From Streptomyces sp. APSN-46.1 (GTDB lineage Bacteria > Actinomycetota > Actinomycetes > Streptomycetales > Streptomycetaceae): 64,000 nt of DNA. Positions 16,844 through 24,370 of the stretch are shown in pieces. Below the pieces are notes generated by a model. The model ran no database searches, was not told the origin of the DNA, and worked only from the letters and a program-made list of their open reading frames with translations. Positions within the stretch are counted from its first letter, which is position 1. Each line of letters begins with the position of its first letter. Location of the stretch: positions 62,001 through 126,000 of the forward strand of contig NZ_JALGRF010000014.1 of NCBI RefSeq assembly GCF_022815725.1, given 5' to 3'. Position numbers and translations under genes: made by a program.

Positions 16844-17661
16844 TCCTCACCGAATTCGACTACGTCCGGCCCGGGGGCCTCGACGAGGCGCTCACCCTGC
16901 TGGCCGGGACGCGCGGCGCCCGGGTGCTGGCCGGGGGGCAGAGCCTGCTGCCCGACCTGCGCACCGGCGCCGACCGGGCCGGGCTGCTGGTCGACATCCG
17001 GCGGCTGGAGGAGCTGCGGGGCGTCGAGCGCACGGCCGAGGGGCTGCGGATCGGGGCCCTGACCAGCCTCGCCGAACTCGCCGCGCACCCGCTGGTGCTC
17101 GCCGAGGCCCCGGAGCTGGCCGCCGCGGCCCGCGCCAACGGCGACCCGCAGGTCCGCAACCTCGGCACCGTCGGCGGGAACCTGGCCGCCACCGGGCGCG
17201 CCACCGATCTGCCGGTCGCGGCCATCGCCGCCGGCGGGCTGGTCGAACGCGCGGGTCCCGGCGGGCGCTCGACCGTACCGGCCGAGGAGTTCGCGGAGTC
17301 CGGCCCGCCCGCCGGTACGGTCGTCACCGCGCTGCTCGTGCCGCCGGCCGGCCCCTCCGGCGCCTTCGAGAAGACCGCCGACCGGGCCACCCGCTACCCG
17401 GTGTGCGCCGCGGCCGTACGGATCACCGCCGACGGGCCGCGGATCGCGGTCACCGGCGCCACCGCCCGCGCGCTGCGCCTGCGCGGAGTCGAGGACCGGC
17501 TGCGCCGGGGCCCGTACACCACCGACGCCGTACTCGCGGCGTTCCGCGCCGAGCCCAGGGAGCTCTTCGTCCCCGGGCGCGGCACCTCGGCCGAGTACCT
17601 CGGCCATCTGGCGGGGGTGCTCACGGCCCGCGCGCTGGCGAGGGCCCAGGCCCTCGCCTGA
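16840..17661 (+). CDS. Molybdenum hydroxylase FAD-binding subunit (CoxM type)
   Basis: A 273-residue subunit with GTG 16840 overlapping the large-subunit stop by 4 bp (GTGA). FAD contacts of the CoxM/PCMH fold are visible: RVLAGGQSLLPDL near residue 28 and RNLGTVGGNLAATG around residue 105, followed by FEKTADRATRYPVCAAAVRI. The length fits the family. It completes a three-subunit enzyme; reducing equivalents leave through FAD to NAD or a quinone. The remainder of the C-terminus (ARALRLRGVEDRLRRG to the end) is the usual CO dehydrogenase flavoprotein C-terminal domain. Confidence 0.93.
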   Translation: MILTEFDYVRPGGLDEALTLLAGTRGARVLAGGQSLLPDLRTGADRAGLLVDIRRLEELRGVERTAEGLRIGALTSLAELAAHPLVLAEAPELAAAARANGDPQVRNLGTVGGNLAATGRATDLPVAAIAAGGLVERAGPGGRSTVPAEEFAESGPPAGTVVTALLVPPAGPSGAFEKTADRATRYPVCAAAVRITADGPRIAVTGATARALRLRGVEDRLRRGPYTTDAVLAAFRAEPRELFVPGRGTSAEYLGHLAGVLTARALARAQALA

Positions 17662-17689
17662 CCGTCCACTACGGGGAGTTGAGTAAGCA

Positions 17690-18946
17690 GTGGCCGACAC
17701 ATCGAAGACGACCACGGGGGTTGCCGTGCGCCCAGCCGCCCACGCGGCCAGTGCACCCAGAGGCTCCGGCTTCTGGGTGGTGGGAGCGGTACTGGTCCTG
17801 CTGATGCTCTCCTCGTCCGTCCCGTCCGCCCTGTACGTGCTCTACCAGCAGAAATGGGGCCTCTCCTCCGGCATCATCACGGTGGTCTTCGCCCTCTACG
17901 CCGTCACCGTGCTCGCGGGGCTCCTGCTGTTCGGATCGCTCTCGGACACCCTGGGCCGACGCCCCGTGCTCGGCGCCGGCCTGGTCCTGGCCATCGTCTC
18001 GATGGGGCTGTTCGCCGGGGCCCAGGGGCTGGGGCTGCTGCTCGCGGCCCGGGCCGTCCAGGGCCTCGCCGTGGGCCTGGCCACCGGGGCGATGGGAGCG
18101 GCCCTGCTGGAACTCACCCCGCGCTCGCGGCCCGCGCTCGGCGCCCAGGTCAACAGCGCGGGTCCGACCATCGGCATCGGGCTCGGCGGCATCGGGGCCG
18201 GGCTCCTCGTCCAGTACGCGCCCGCGCCGACCGCGCTGAGCTACCTGCTGCTGGTCGGGGCCTTCGCGGTCGCGCTGGTCGGGGTGGTGCGGATGGGCGA
18301 GAGCGCGCCCGGCGCGGGCGGCGGCTTCCGCGTCGTGCCGCACCGGATCCGGGTCCCGGCGGCGGCGCGGGGCCGGTTCGCCGTCCTCGTGCTGACCATC
18401 GTCGCCGTCTGGTCCGTGGGCGGCTTCTACCTCTCGCTCGGCCCGCACCTGGCGCTCTCGCTGCTCCAGAGCACCAACTACCTGGTCGGCGGGGCCACGG
18501 TGGCCCTGCTCGCCGGCGCCGCCACCGCCGCCCAGCTGCTGCTGGGCGGTACGGAGGCACTGCGCACCGCCGTCCTCGGCCTGCTCGGGCTGCTGGCCGG
18601 CCTGGGCCTGGTGCTGCTCTCGCTCGGCATCGGTTCGGCCGCCGTGTTCCTGGTGGCCACCGCCGTCCTCGGCAGCGGCTGGGGCGCGGCCTTCCTCGGC
18701 TCCTTCCGGGCGCTGAGCGGGCTCGCCGAACCGGCACACCGGGGCGAACTGACCGCCGCCGTCTACGTGTTCGCGTACCTGGCGATGAGCGTGCCGGCGG
18801 TGCTCGCCGGAATGCTGACCAACATCCACGGGCTGCACCGCACCTCGGTCGGCTTCATGGCCGCCGTCGCCGGGGTGTGCGCCCTGGCGCTGGTGGTGAC
18901 CCTGCGGCTGGCCGCCCGTACCAGGGCCGAGGGGAGGACGGCGTGA
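17690..18946 (+). CDS. Major facilitator superfamily transporter
   Basis: A 418-residue membrane protein, GTG 17690 preceded by GGGGAG (17672-17677). About twelve hydrophobic segments are visible, and the loop between helices 2 and 3 carries the MFS signature LLFGSLSDTLGRRPVLGAG. It begins 28 bp after the molybdenum hydroxylase genes and its end overlaps the histidine kinase gene by 4 bp (GTGA), so it belongs to the same run. It may import the hydroxylase substrate or export a product; direction and cargo cannot be inferred from sequence. Confidence 0.9.
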   Translation: MADTSKTTTGVAVRPAAHAASAPRGSGFWVVGAVLVLLMLSSSVPSALYVLYQQKWGLSSGIITVVFALYAVTVLAGLLLFGSLSDTLGRRPVLGAGLVLAIVSMGLFAGAQGLGLLLAARAVQGLAVGLATGAMGAALLELTPRSRPALGAQVNSAGPTIGIGLGGIGAGLLVQYAPAPTALSYLLLVGAFAVALVGVVRMGESAPGAGGGFRVVPHRIRVPAAARGRFAVLVLTIVAVWSVGGFYLSLGPHLALSLLQSTNYLVGGATVALLAGAATAAQLLLGGTEALRTAVLGLLGLLAGLGLVLLSLGIGSAAVFLVATAVLGSGWGAAFLGSFRALSGLAEPAHRGELTAAVYVFAYLAMSVPAVLAGMLTNIHGLHRTSVGFMAAVAGVCALALVVTLRLAARTRAEGRTA

Positions 18947-20421
18947 ACGAGGCGGAGCTGCGTACCGCGCTGAGCGGGCTGGAGATCTTCGAAGGGCTCA
19001 CCGGGGAGCAACTGGACTGGCTGGTCTCGGTCTCCGAGCCCCGGGTCCTCGCCGACGGGGAGGTCCTCTTCCGGGACGGCGAGGAGGCCACCGGCTTCCA
19101 CGTGCTGCTCTCCGGCGGGCTCGTCGTCACCAAGGTGGTCGATGGCCGGGAGGAGGTGCTCACCCGGCACTCCACCGAGGAGGAGAGCGCCGCCGCCGAG
19201 GACCACGACGGCAAACCGTCCGCCGCGCACCGCTTCACCGGCGAGCTGCCGCTGCTGACGGACGGCTCCTACGTGGCGACCGCCGCCGCGAGCGGGCCGG
19301 CGACAACCGTCGTCGCCTACCCCAAGGCGGTGTTCTTCGAGATGCTGACCCGCTGCCACGGGGTGGCGGCGGTGCTGATCCCGGTGCTGGCCTGGCGGAT
19401 CAAGTCCTCCGAGGTGCAGGCGCGCAAACGGGCCACCGTGGAGGCGCTGGGCACGCTCGCCGCCGGGCTGGCCCACGAGCTGAACAACCCGGCCGCGGCC
19501 GTGGCCCGGGCCGCGCAGGAGCTGGCGCCCGCCCTGGACCGGCTGACCCGGACCGCGCACGCCTGGGGCGCGGCCGCCTCGGGCGCGGAGCGCTCCGTAC
19601 TGGACCGGCTCGCCGAGGAGCTGGACAAGCTGCCGCCGCCGGAGATCACCGACGCGCTGGCCCAGGCCGACGCCGAGGAGGAGATCGCGGACTGGGCGGA
19701 GGAGGCCGGCACCGAGCGGGCCGGGCTGCTCGGTTCGGGGATCTCGGACCTCGGCCTGGAGCTGGGCTGGCTGCTGGAGCGGCTGGAGGGGGTCGGCGAA
19801 CCGGCCCTGCCCGCCGCCCTGGACCACCTCGCGGCGCTGCTGGAGACCCGGTCCCTCGCGGCGGAACTGCGGGCGGCCGGCCCGCGGATCTCCCAACTGG
19901 TCGCCGCCACCCGGGATTACGCCAATCTCGACCGGGCGCCCGAGCAGACCTTCTCGGTGACCGACGGGCTGGAGAACACGCTGGTCGTGCTGCGTGCCAA
20001 GCTCGCGGGCATCAGCATCGTGCGTGTGTACGAGCCCGACCTGCCCGAACTGACGGGCTATCCGAGCGAGTTGAACCAGGTGTGGACCAACCTGGTCGAC
20101 AACGCCGCCGAGGCCATGGAGGGCTCCGGCGTACTGACGCTACGCGCCCGGGCCGAGGGCGTCTGCATGGTCGTGGAGATCAACGACACGGGCCGGGGCA
20201 TCCCCGAGGTGTCCCTGCCGAGGATCTTCGAACCCTTCTACACCACCAAGGACGTGGGGAAGGGCACGGGTCTGGGGCTGCACCTCAGCTACCGGATCGT
20301 GACCCAGCGCCACCACGGGTCGATCACGGCCCGCTCGCGTCCGGGCGAGACGCGGATGGTCGTCCGGCTCCCCTTCGCGGGGAACGCGCCCGCCTGTGCC
20401 ACGCCCGACGACACCCCCTGA
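18943..20421 (+). CDS. Sensor histidine kinase with N-terminal cyclic-nucleotide-binding-type domain
   Basis: A 492-residue soluble kinase, GTG 18943. Residues 1-130 are a CNB/Crp-type beta roll (LSGLEIFEGLTGEQLDWLVS, LADGEVLFRDGEEATGFHVLLSGGLVV). The H box GLAHELNNPAAA carries His178. A long helical region follows, then the ATPase domain: VWTNLVDNAAEAM (N box), INDTGRGIPE (G1), KGTGLGLHLSYRI (G2). No membrane segment is present, so it senses an internal signal. No response regulator gene is adjacent. The last codons (DDTP, stop) lie inside the first unit of an 18-bp tandem repeat. Confidence 0.88.
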   Translation: MNEAELRTALSGLEIFEGLTGEQLDWLVSVSEPRVLADGEVLFRDGEEATGFHVLLSGGLVVTKVVDGREEVLTRHSTEEESAAAEDHDGKPSAAHRFTGELPLLTDGSYVATAAASGPATTVVAYPKAVFFEMLTRCHGVAAVLIPVLAWRIKSSEVQARKRATVEALGTLAAGLAHELNNPAAAVARAAQELAPALDRLTRTAHAWGAAASGAERSVLDRLAEELDKLPPPEITDALAQADAEEEIADWAEEAGTERAGLLGSGISDLGLELGWLLERLEGVGEPALPAALDHLAALLETRSLAAELRAAGPRISQLVAATRDYANLDRAPEQTFSVTDGLENTLVVLRAKLAGISIVRVYEPDLPELTGYPSELNQVWTNLVDNAAEAMEGSGVLTLRARAEGVCMVVEINDTGRGIPEVSLPRIFEPFYTTKDVGKGTGLGLHLSYRIVTQRHHGSITARSRPGETRMVVRLPFAGNAPACATPDDTP

Positions 20422-20514
20422 TCAGACGACACCCCCTGATCAGACGACACCCCCTGATCAGACGACACCCCCTGATCAGACGACACCCCCTGATCAGGCG
20501 AAATCCCCTGATCG
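20407..20514 (+). repeat. 18-bp tandem repeat, five perfect units plus one degenerate
   Basis: The unit GACGACACCCCCTGATCA occurs at 20407, 20425, 20443, 20461 and 20479 without a mismatch, followed by a diverged sixth copy at 20497-20514. The first unit contains the stop codon of the histidine kinase; the others fill the gap before the NTF2-like gene. Every unit keeps a TGA in the kinase frame and a TGATCA palindrome. Perfect identity points to recent slippage expansion. It could be a variable spacer or a binding array. Confidence 0.95.
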
Positions 20515-20572
20515 GCCTGCCGATGCAGGCACCGCCACCCGTCCCATCACCCCGTGAACGAATGGAGTCGAC

Positions 20573-20914
20573 ATGGCCACGTACGACATCTCCAAGCTGC
20601 ACCCGGTGTTCGTCCGCCAGATGGACGCGCTGGCCGCCCTGGACATCGAGGCGGTGATGAAGAACTACACCGACGACGCCGTTCTGCTCCGCTTCGAGGG
20701 GGCGTCCGTCGGCATCGACGCCGTGCGCGAGACGTTCACCGGCTATCTCACGGTGAAGCCCACCCTGGTCGAGCTCCAGGAGTACATCGAGACGGACGAC
20801 ACCATCTTCTACCGCGCGATCATGAACCTCAACGGCGAACCGGAGCACGCGTTCGGGACACTTGTCGTCCGCGATGGCCGAATCTGGCGGCAGACGGCAG
20901 GCTTCGGTAGCTGA
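20573..20914 (+). CDS. SnoaL/NTF2-like protein
   Basis: A 113-residue protein, ATG 20573 after GGAG. The opening helix LHPVFVRQMDALAALDIEAVMKNYTDDAVLLRFEGAS and the closing strands FYRAIMNLNGEPEHAFGTLVVRDGRIWRQTAGF are typical of single-domain NTF2/SnoaL proteins. It stands alone between the 18-bp repeat array and a strong terminator at 20939. Its sequence is not closely similar to the three NTF2-like genes at the left end. The role is unknown. Confidence 0.8.
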   Translation: MATYDISKLHPVFVRQMDALAALDIEAVMKNYTDDAVLLRFEGASVGIDAVRETFTGYLTVKPTLVELQEYIETDDTIFYRAIMNLNGEPEHAFGTLVVRDGRIWRQTAGFGS

Positions 20915-20938
20915 CCGCCGAAAGCTGGGTAGCGTGTG

Positions 20939-20965
20939 CGGGGAGGGCGGGCACCGCCCTCCCCG
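20939..20965 (+). terminator. Rho-independent-type hairpin after the NTF2-like gene
   Basis: A perfect 12-bp GC-rich stem (20939-20950 with 20954-20965) around a GCA loop starts 25 bp after the stop at 20914. It lacks a long T tract, as is usual for Streptomyces terminators. Confidence 0.85.
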
Positions 20966-21011
20966 TATGTGCGGCACGCAGTGCGGCCGCACCAACTGAA
21001 AAGGGGAGGTC

Positions 21012-21659
21012 ATGGAACACGAAACCGGGCGGGTCGAGGCATTCAGTGACGGTGTATTCGCCATCATCATCACGATTCTCGTCCTGGAATTGAAGGTTCC
21101 GGAGGAAACCGGATCCCACTTCTGGCATGGCGTCCGGGAGCAATGGCCCCATTACGCGGCCTACGTGGTGAGTTTCCTCATCATCGGCGTGATGTGGGTG
21201 AACCACCACACCATCTTCAGCCACCTCAAGCGGGTGGACCGGCCGCTGTTGTTCCTGAATCTCATGGTGCTGATGGTGGTGTCCGTGATTCCGTACACCA
21301 CCAATGTCCTTGCCGAGCACCTCATGCAGGAGGGCGGCTCCGCCAACGCGGCCGCGGTTCTCTACAGTGCCGTCACCGTCGCTTACGCCTTGGCCTTCCT
21401 GGCGTTCTGGTGGTACGTCACCCGGGTCGGCCACCTCTTCCACGAAAAGGTGGACAGGGAAGGTGCCCGGGCCACCAGGGTGCGCTTCGGCCTCGGTGCC
21501 ATCGCCTACCCCCTCACGGTCGTCCTGGCCTTCTTCTCCGCACCGCTCACTCTTGTCGCGCACTTCCTGATCGCGATCTACTATGCGGCGAACCAGATCC
21601 CCATCCCCCTCGTGGTAGAGGAAGAGCGGCTCGAAACTGCCAGCGACCTCAGGAAGTAG
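21012..21659 (+). CDS. TMEM175/DUF1211-family membrane protein (putative potassium channel)
   Basis: A 215-residue membrane protein, ATG 21012 after GGGGAGG. The diagnostic filter-helix motif RVEAFSDGVFAIIITILVLEL (FSDGVFAI) lies at residues ~8-28, and about six hydrophobic segments follow, as in bacterial TMEM175 channels that form potassium-selective pores as oligomers. WVNHHTIFSHLKRVDRPLLFLNL is also typical. The gene sits between the terminator at 20939 and the transposase-derived gene, with a somewhat lower GC content than its neighbours. Ion selectivity is known only for some family members. Confidence 0.88.
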   Translation: MEHETGRVEAFSDGVFAIIITILVLELKVPEETGSHFWHGVREQWPHYAAYVVSFLIIGVMWVNHHTIFSHLKRVDRPLLFLNLMVLMVVSVIPYTTNVLAEHLMQEGGSANAAAVLYSAVTVAYALAFLAFWWYVTRVGHLFHEKVDREGARATRVRFGLGAIAYPLTVVLAFFSAPLTLVAHFLIAIYYAANQIPIPLVVEEERLETASDLRK

Positions 21660-21732
21660 CCGCCGGGGCCTACGGCCGTTCTCCGCGGTCAAGTAGGGTA
21701 TTGGATCTAGCTGGTCGCGGGGGAGGCACCAG

Positions 21733-23070
21733 ATGGCTCGAGTAGTCCTGCCGGAGGATTCCACCAAGGAAATCTCCGAATTGATCGATGTACTGATCTC
21801 TCTCTTCTTCGAGTCCTTACCCCGGCGGGACCAGCGTAACTGGGCCCGCGTTTATCTGAACGGTCTTGTGCGGACGGCCGGGAAGAAAACAATCCGAAAC
21901 ATTGCCGGAACAGGGGCCAGTTCCGTCGAACAGAGCCTCCAGCAGTTCATCAGCAAATCCCCGTGGGACTGGACCCCCGTACGCCGGTCCCTCGCCCAGC
22001 ACCTCGAACGCACCGCGCAGCGCCCGCTGGCCTGGGTGATCCAGCCCATGGTCATCGAGAAGGCCGGCGACCGGTCGGTCGGCGTCGGCCGGCAGTTCGT
22101 ACCCCAGCTCGGCCGTACCGCCAACTGCCAGCAGGCCAGCGGGATCTGGCTCGCCTCCAGCGAGGCCAGCTTCCCGGTCGAATGGACCCTCACCCTCCCC
22201 GGGCCCTGGACCAGTGAACTGCTGCGCCGCCGGCGGGCCGGCATCCCCGACACCGCGCGCTCCCTGACCCCCGCACAGGACGCGGTGCACGCGGTCCAGC
22301 GCATGGCCGCGAGCTGGCAACTCCAGCGCCGGCCCGTGGTGATGGAGGTCGCCAACACCGATCTCCCGCACTGTGTCGAGTCGTTCGCGCTCCAGGACAT
22401 CCCCTTCGTCTTCAAGGTGGACGGCACCCTGCCCGTCTCCTTCGGAGGAGCCGGCCGCCACAAACCCGGGCCGCACACCGCGCCCGCCCGTGAGCTCATC
22501 GACTCCCTGCGCTCACAGCGCCGCGTCGTCGAATGGACCCGGCACGGCCGCGCCGAGGGAGCGGTGACCCTGCTGACCTCGGCCGCCATCCTCGCCACCC
22601 CCTGTGAGGACCGGCAGACCCCCGCGCCGCCGATTCCGCTGCAGCTGGTGGGGGCCTGGACCGAAGCCGCGATGCTGCCGTCCGAGTTCTGGATCACCAA
22701 CATCGGTGACCGGCCGCTCGCCCAGCTCTTCCTGCTCGCGAAACTCACCGACCGGGTCTCCCTCGACTTCTCCGAGACCTGCGAACCGGTGGGGATACGA
22801 GACTTCGAGGGCCGCTCCTTCCGCGGCTGGCACCACCACGCCACCCTCGCGAGCGTGGCCCACGCCGCCATGCTGCTGAGCACCCGCGGGCGGAGCCTGG
22901 ATCCGGGCCCCCTCGCGTACCCGGGCCCACCGGCCCGGACGGCCGCGCAGGTCGCGCAGGTCGCACCGGTCACGCCGGCCGTGTCGCCGCCGAGACCGCC
23001 GAGACCGCTCATCCCCGGGCAGACCCCCCGGGTGCCCGGACAGAGCCCGCGCCGCGAGTACATCCGCTGA
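21733..23070 (+). CDS. IS701-transposase-derived protein lacking the catalytic aspartates
   Basis: A 445-residue relative of IS701-family DDE transposases. Family blocks are clear: LPRRDQRNWARVYLNGL, SSVEQSLQQFISKSPWDWTPVR, DRSVGVGRQFVPQLGRTANCQ and DFEGRSFRGWHHHATL. Where transposases have WVIDD the protein has WVIQP, and where they have VVADAGYG it has VVMEVANT, so both catalytic Asp residues appear lost. No terminal inverted repeats or target duplications are visible, and its stop overlaps the xdhC-like start. A proline-rich tail (from ~400) is added. I read it as a domesticated, non-transposing protein, perhaps a DNA-binding regulator. The 5' part is lower in GC than the rest. Confidence 0.8.
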   Translation: MARVVLPEDSTKEISELIDVLISLFFESLPRRDQRNWARVYLNGLVRTAGKKTIRNIAGTGASSVEQSLQQFISKSPWDWTPVRRSLAQHLERTAQRPLAWVIQPMVIEKAGDRSVGVGRQFVPQLGRTANCQQASGIWLASSEASFPVEWTLTLPGPWTSELLRRRRAGIPDTARSLTPAQDAVHAVQRMAASWQLQRRPVVMEVANTDLPHCVESFALQDIPFVFKVDGTLPVSFGGAGRHKPGPHTAPARELIDSLRSQRRVVEWTRHGRAEGAVTLLTSAAILATPCEDRQTPAPPIPLQLVGAWTEAAMLPSEFWITNIGDRPLAQLFLLAKLTDRVSLDFSETCEPVGIRDFEGRSFRGWHHHATLASVAHAAMLLSTRGRSLDPGPLAYPGPPARTAAQVAQVAPVTPAVSPPRPPRPLIPGQTPRVPGQSPRREYIR

Positions 23071-24224
23071 TGCTCGACATCGCCGGGGAACTACGCGCGT
23101 GGTGCGCCGCCCAGCGGGAATTCGCCCTGGCCACCGTGGTCGCCGTCAGCGGAAGCGCACCCCGCGGCCCCGGCGCCTCGCTGGCCGTCGACGCCGGGGG
23201 CACCGCGGTGGGCTCCCTCTCCGGAGGCTGCGTGGAATCCGCCGTGCACGAGCTCTGCCTCGACGCGATCGCCTCCGGCGAGGGCGGCGTGCACCGCTTC
23301 GGGTACAGCGACGACGACGCCTTCGCCGTCGGCCTGACCTGCGGGGGAGTCCTCGACGTCCTGGTCACCCCGGTACGCGGGCAGGACCCGGTGCGGCCCG
23401 TGCTCGGCTCGGTGCTCGACGCCGCCGCCGGCGGGGCGCGGGCCGCGCTGGCCCGGGTGGTCTCCGGGCCGCCGCAGCAGCTCGGGCGGGCCCTCGCCGT
23501 CCACCCCGACGGGTCCTACGAGGGCTGCCTGGGCGGAGGCGCGGAGCTCGACCGGGCCGCCGCCCGGCAGGCGAGGGCGCTGCTGCTGGCCGGGCGGACC
23601 GGCACCGCCGAGCTCGGCACGGCCGGTGGGCTCTGCGGGCAGCCGCTGACCCTGCTGGTCGAGTCGGCCGCCGAGCCGCCCCGGCTGATCGTCTACGGCG
23701 CCATCGACTTCGCCTCCGCCCTGGCGCGCGTCGGGGCCTTCCTCGGACACCGGGTCACGGTGTGCGACGCCCGGCCCGTGTTCACGACACCGGCCCGCTT
23801 CCCGGACGCCGACGAGGTGATCGTGGACTGGCCGCACCGGCATCTGGCCGCCGAGTGGGAGGCGGGCCGGCTGGACGCCCGTACCGCCGTCTGCGTCCTC
23901 ACGCACGACGCCAAGTTCGACGTACCGCTGCTGGCCCTGGCGCTCAGGGCGCCGCTGGGCTACGTGGGGGCCATGGGATCGCGGCGCACCCACGAGGAGC
24001 GGGCCGCGCGGCTGCGGGACGAGGGGGTCACACCGGCCGAGCTGGCCCGGCTGCGCTCACCCATCGGCCTGGACCTGGGCGGAGCCACCCCCGAGGAGAC
24101 GGCCCTGGCGATCGCCGCCGAGTTCACCGCCGTCCGGCACGGCGGCACGGCGGCGCCGCTGGCCGGGCTCGGGGGGCCCGTGCACCGGCGGGTCGGTGCC
24201 CCTTTCGTGACCAAAGTCCCGTAG
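23070..24224 (+). CDS. XdhC/CoxI-family molybdenum-cofactor maturation protein
   Basis: A 384-residue protein; ATG 23070 overlaps the TGA of the transposase-derived gene. The XdhC N-terminal motif FALATVVAVSGSAPRGPGASLAV and SLSGGCVESAVHELCLDA are clear, as is the C-terminal Rossmann-type region (VYGAIDFASALARVGAFLGHRVTVCDARPVF, YVGAMGSRRTHEER). XdhC proteins bind the molybdenum cofactor, promote its sulfuration and insert it into xanthine-dehydrogenase-type enzymes. The obvious client is the hydroxylase at 13917-17661, ~5.4 kb away. Coupling to a transposase-like gene is unexpected. Confidence 0.9.
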   Translation: MLDIAGELRAWCAAQREFALATVVAVSGSAPRGPGASLAVDAGGTAVGSLSGGCVESAVHELCLDAIASGEGGVHRFGYSDDDAFAVGLTCGGVLDVLVTPVRGQDPVRPVLGSVLDAAAGGARAALARVVSGPPQQLGRALAVHPDGSYEGCLGGGAELDRAAARQARALLLAGRTGTAELGTAGGLCGQPLTLLVESAAEPPRLIVYGAIDFASALARVGAFLGHRVTVCDARPVFTTPARFPDADEVIVDWPHRHLAAEWEAGRLDARTAVCVLTHDAKFDVPLLALALRAPLGYVGAMGSRRTHEERAARLRDEGVTPAELARLRSPIGLDLGGATPEETALAIAAEFTAVRHGGTAAPLAGLGGPVHRRVGAPFVTKVP

Positions 24225-24370
24225 GAAAGAACCACGCGGCCCGGTATGTCCTGGACGATCTACCCGGGCGTGGTAAACGCCAGGACGTGGGAGAATGAAG
24301 TACGTGCGTTTTCCTCGGCTGCCCCGCTGGGTATGACGGGATCCTCCGACTCGACTGGGATGTTCTGCAC

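Noticed and set aside
20289..20486. Minus-strand open frame encoding a repeated SSDQGV peptide
   Set aside because: It is simply the 18-bp array read in frame on the other strand, with no start context.
21733..23070. Active insertion sequence
   Set aside because: No terminal inverted repeats or target duplications, loss of both catalytic Asp residues, and translational overlap with xdhC.
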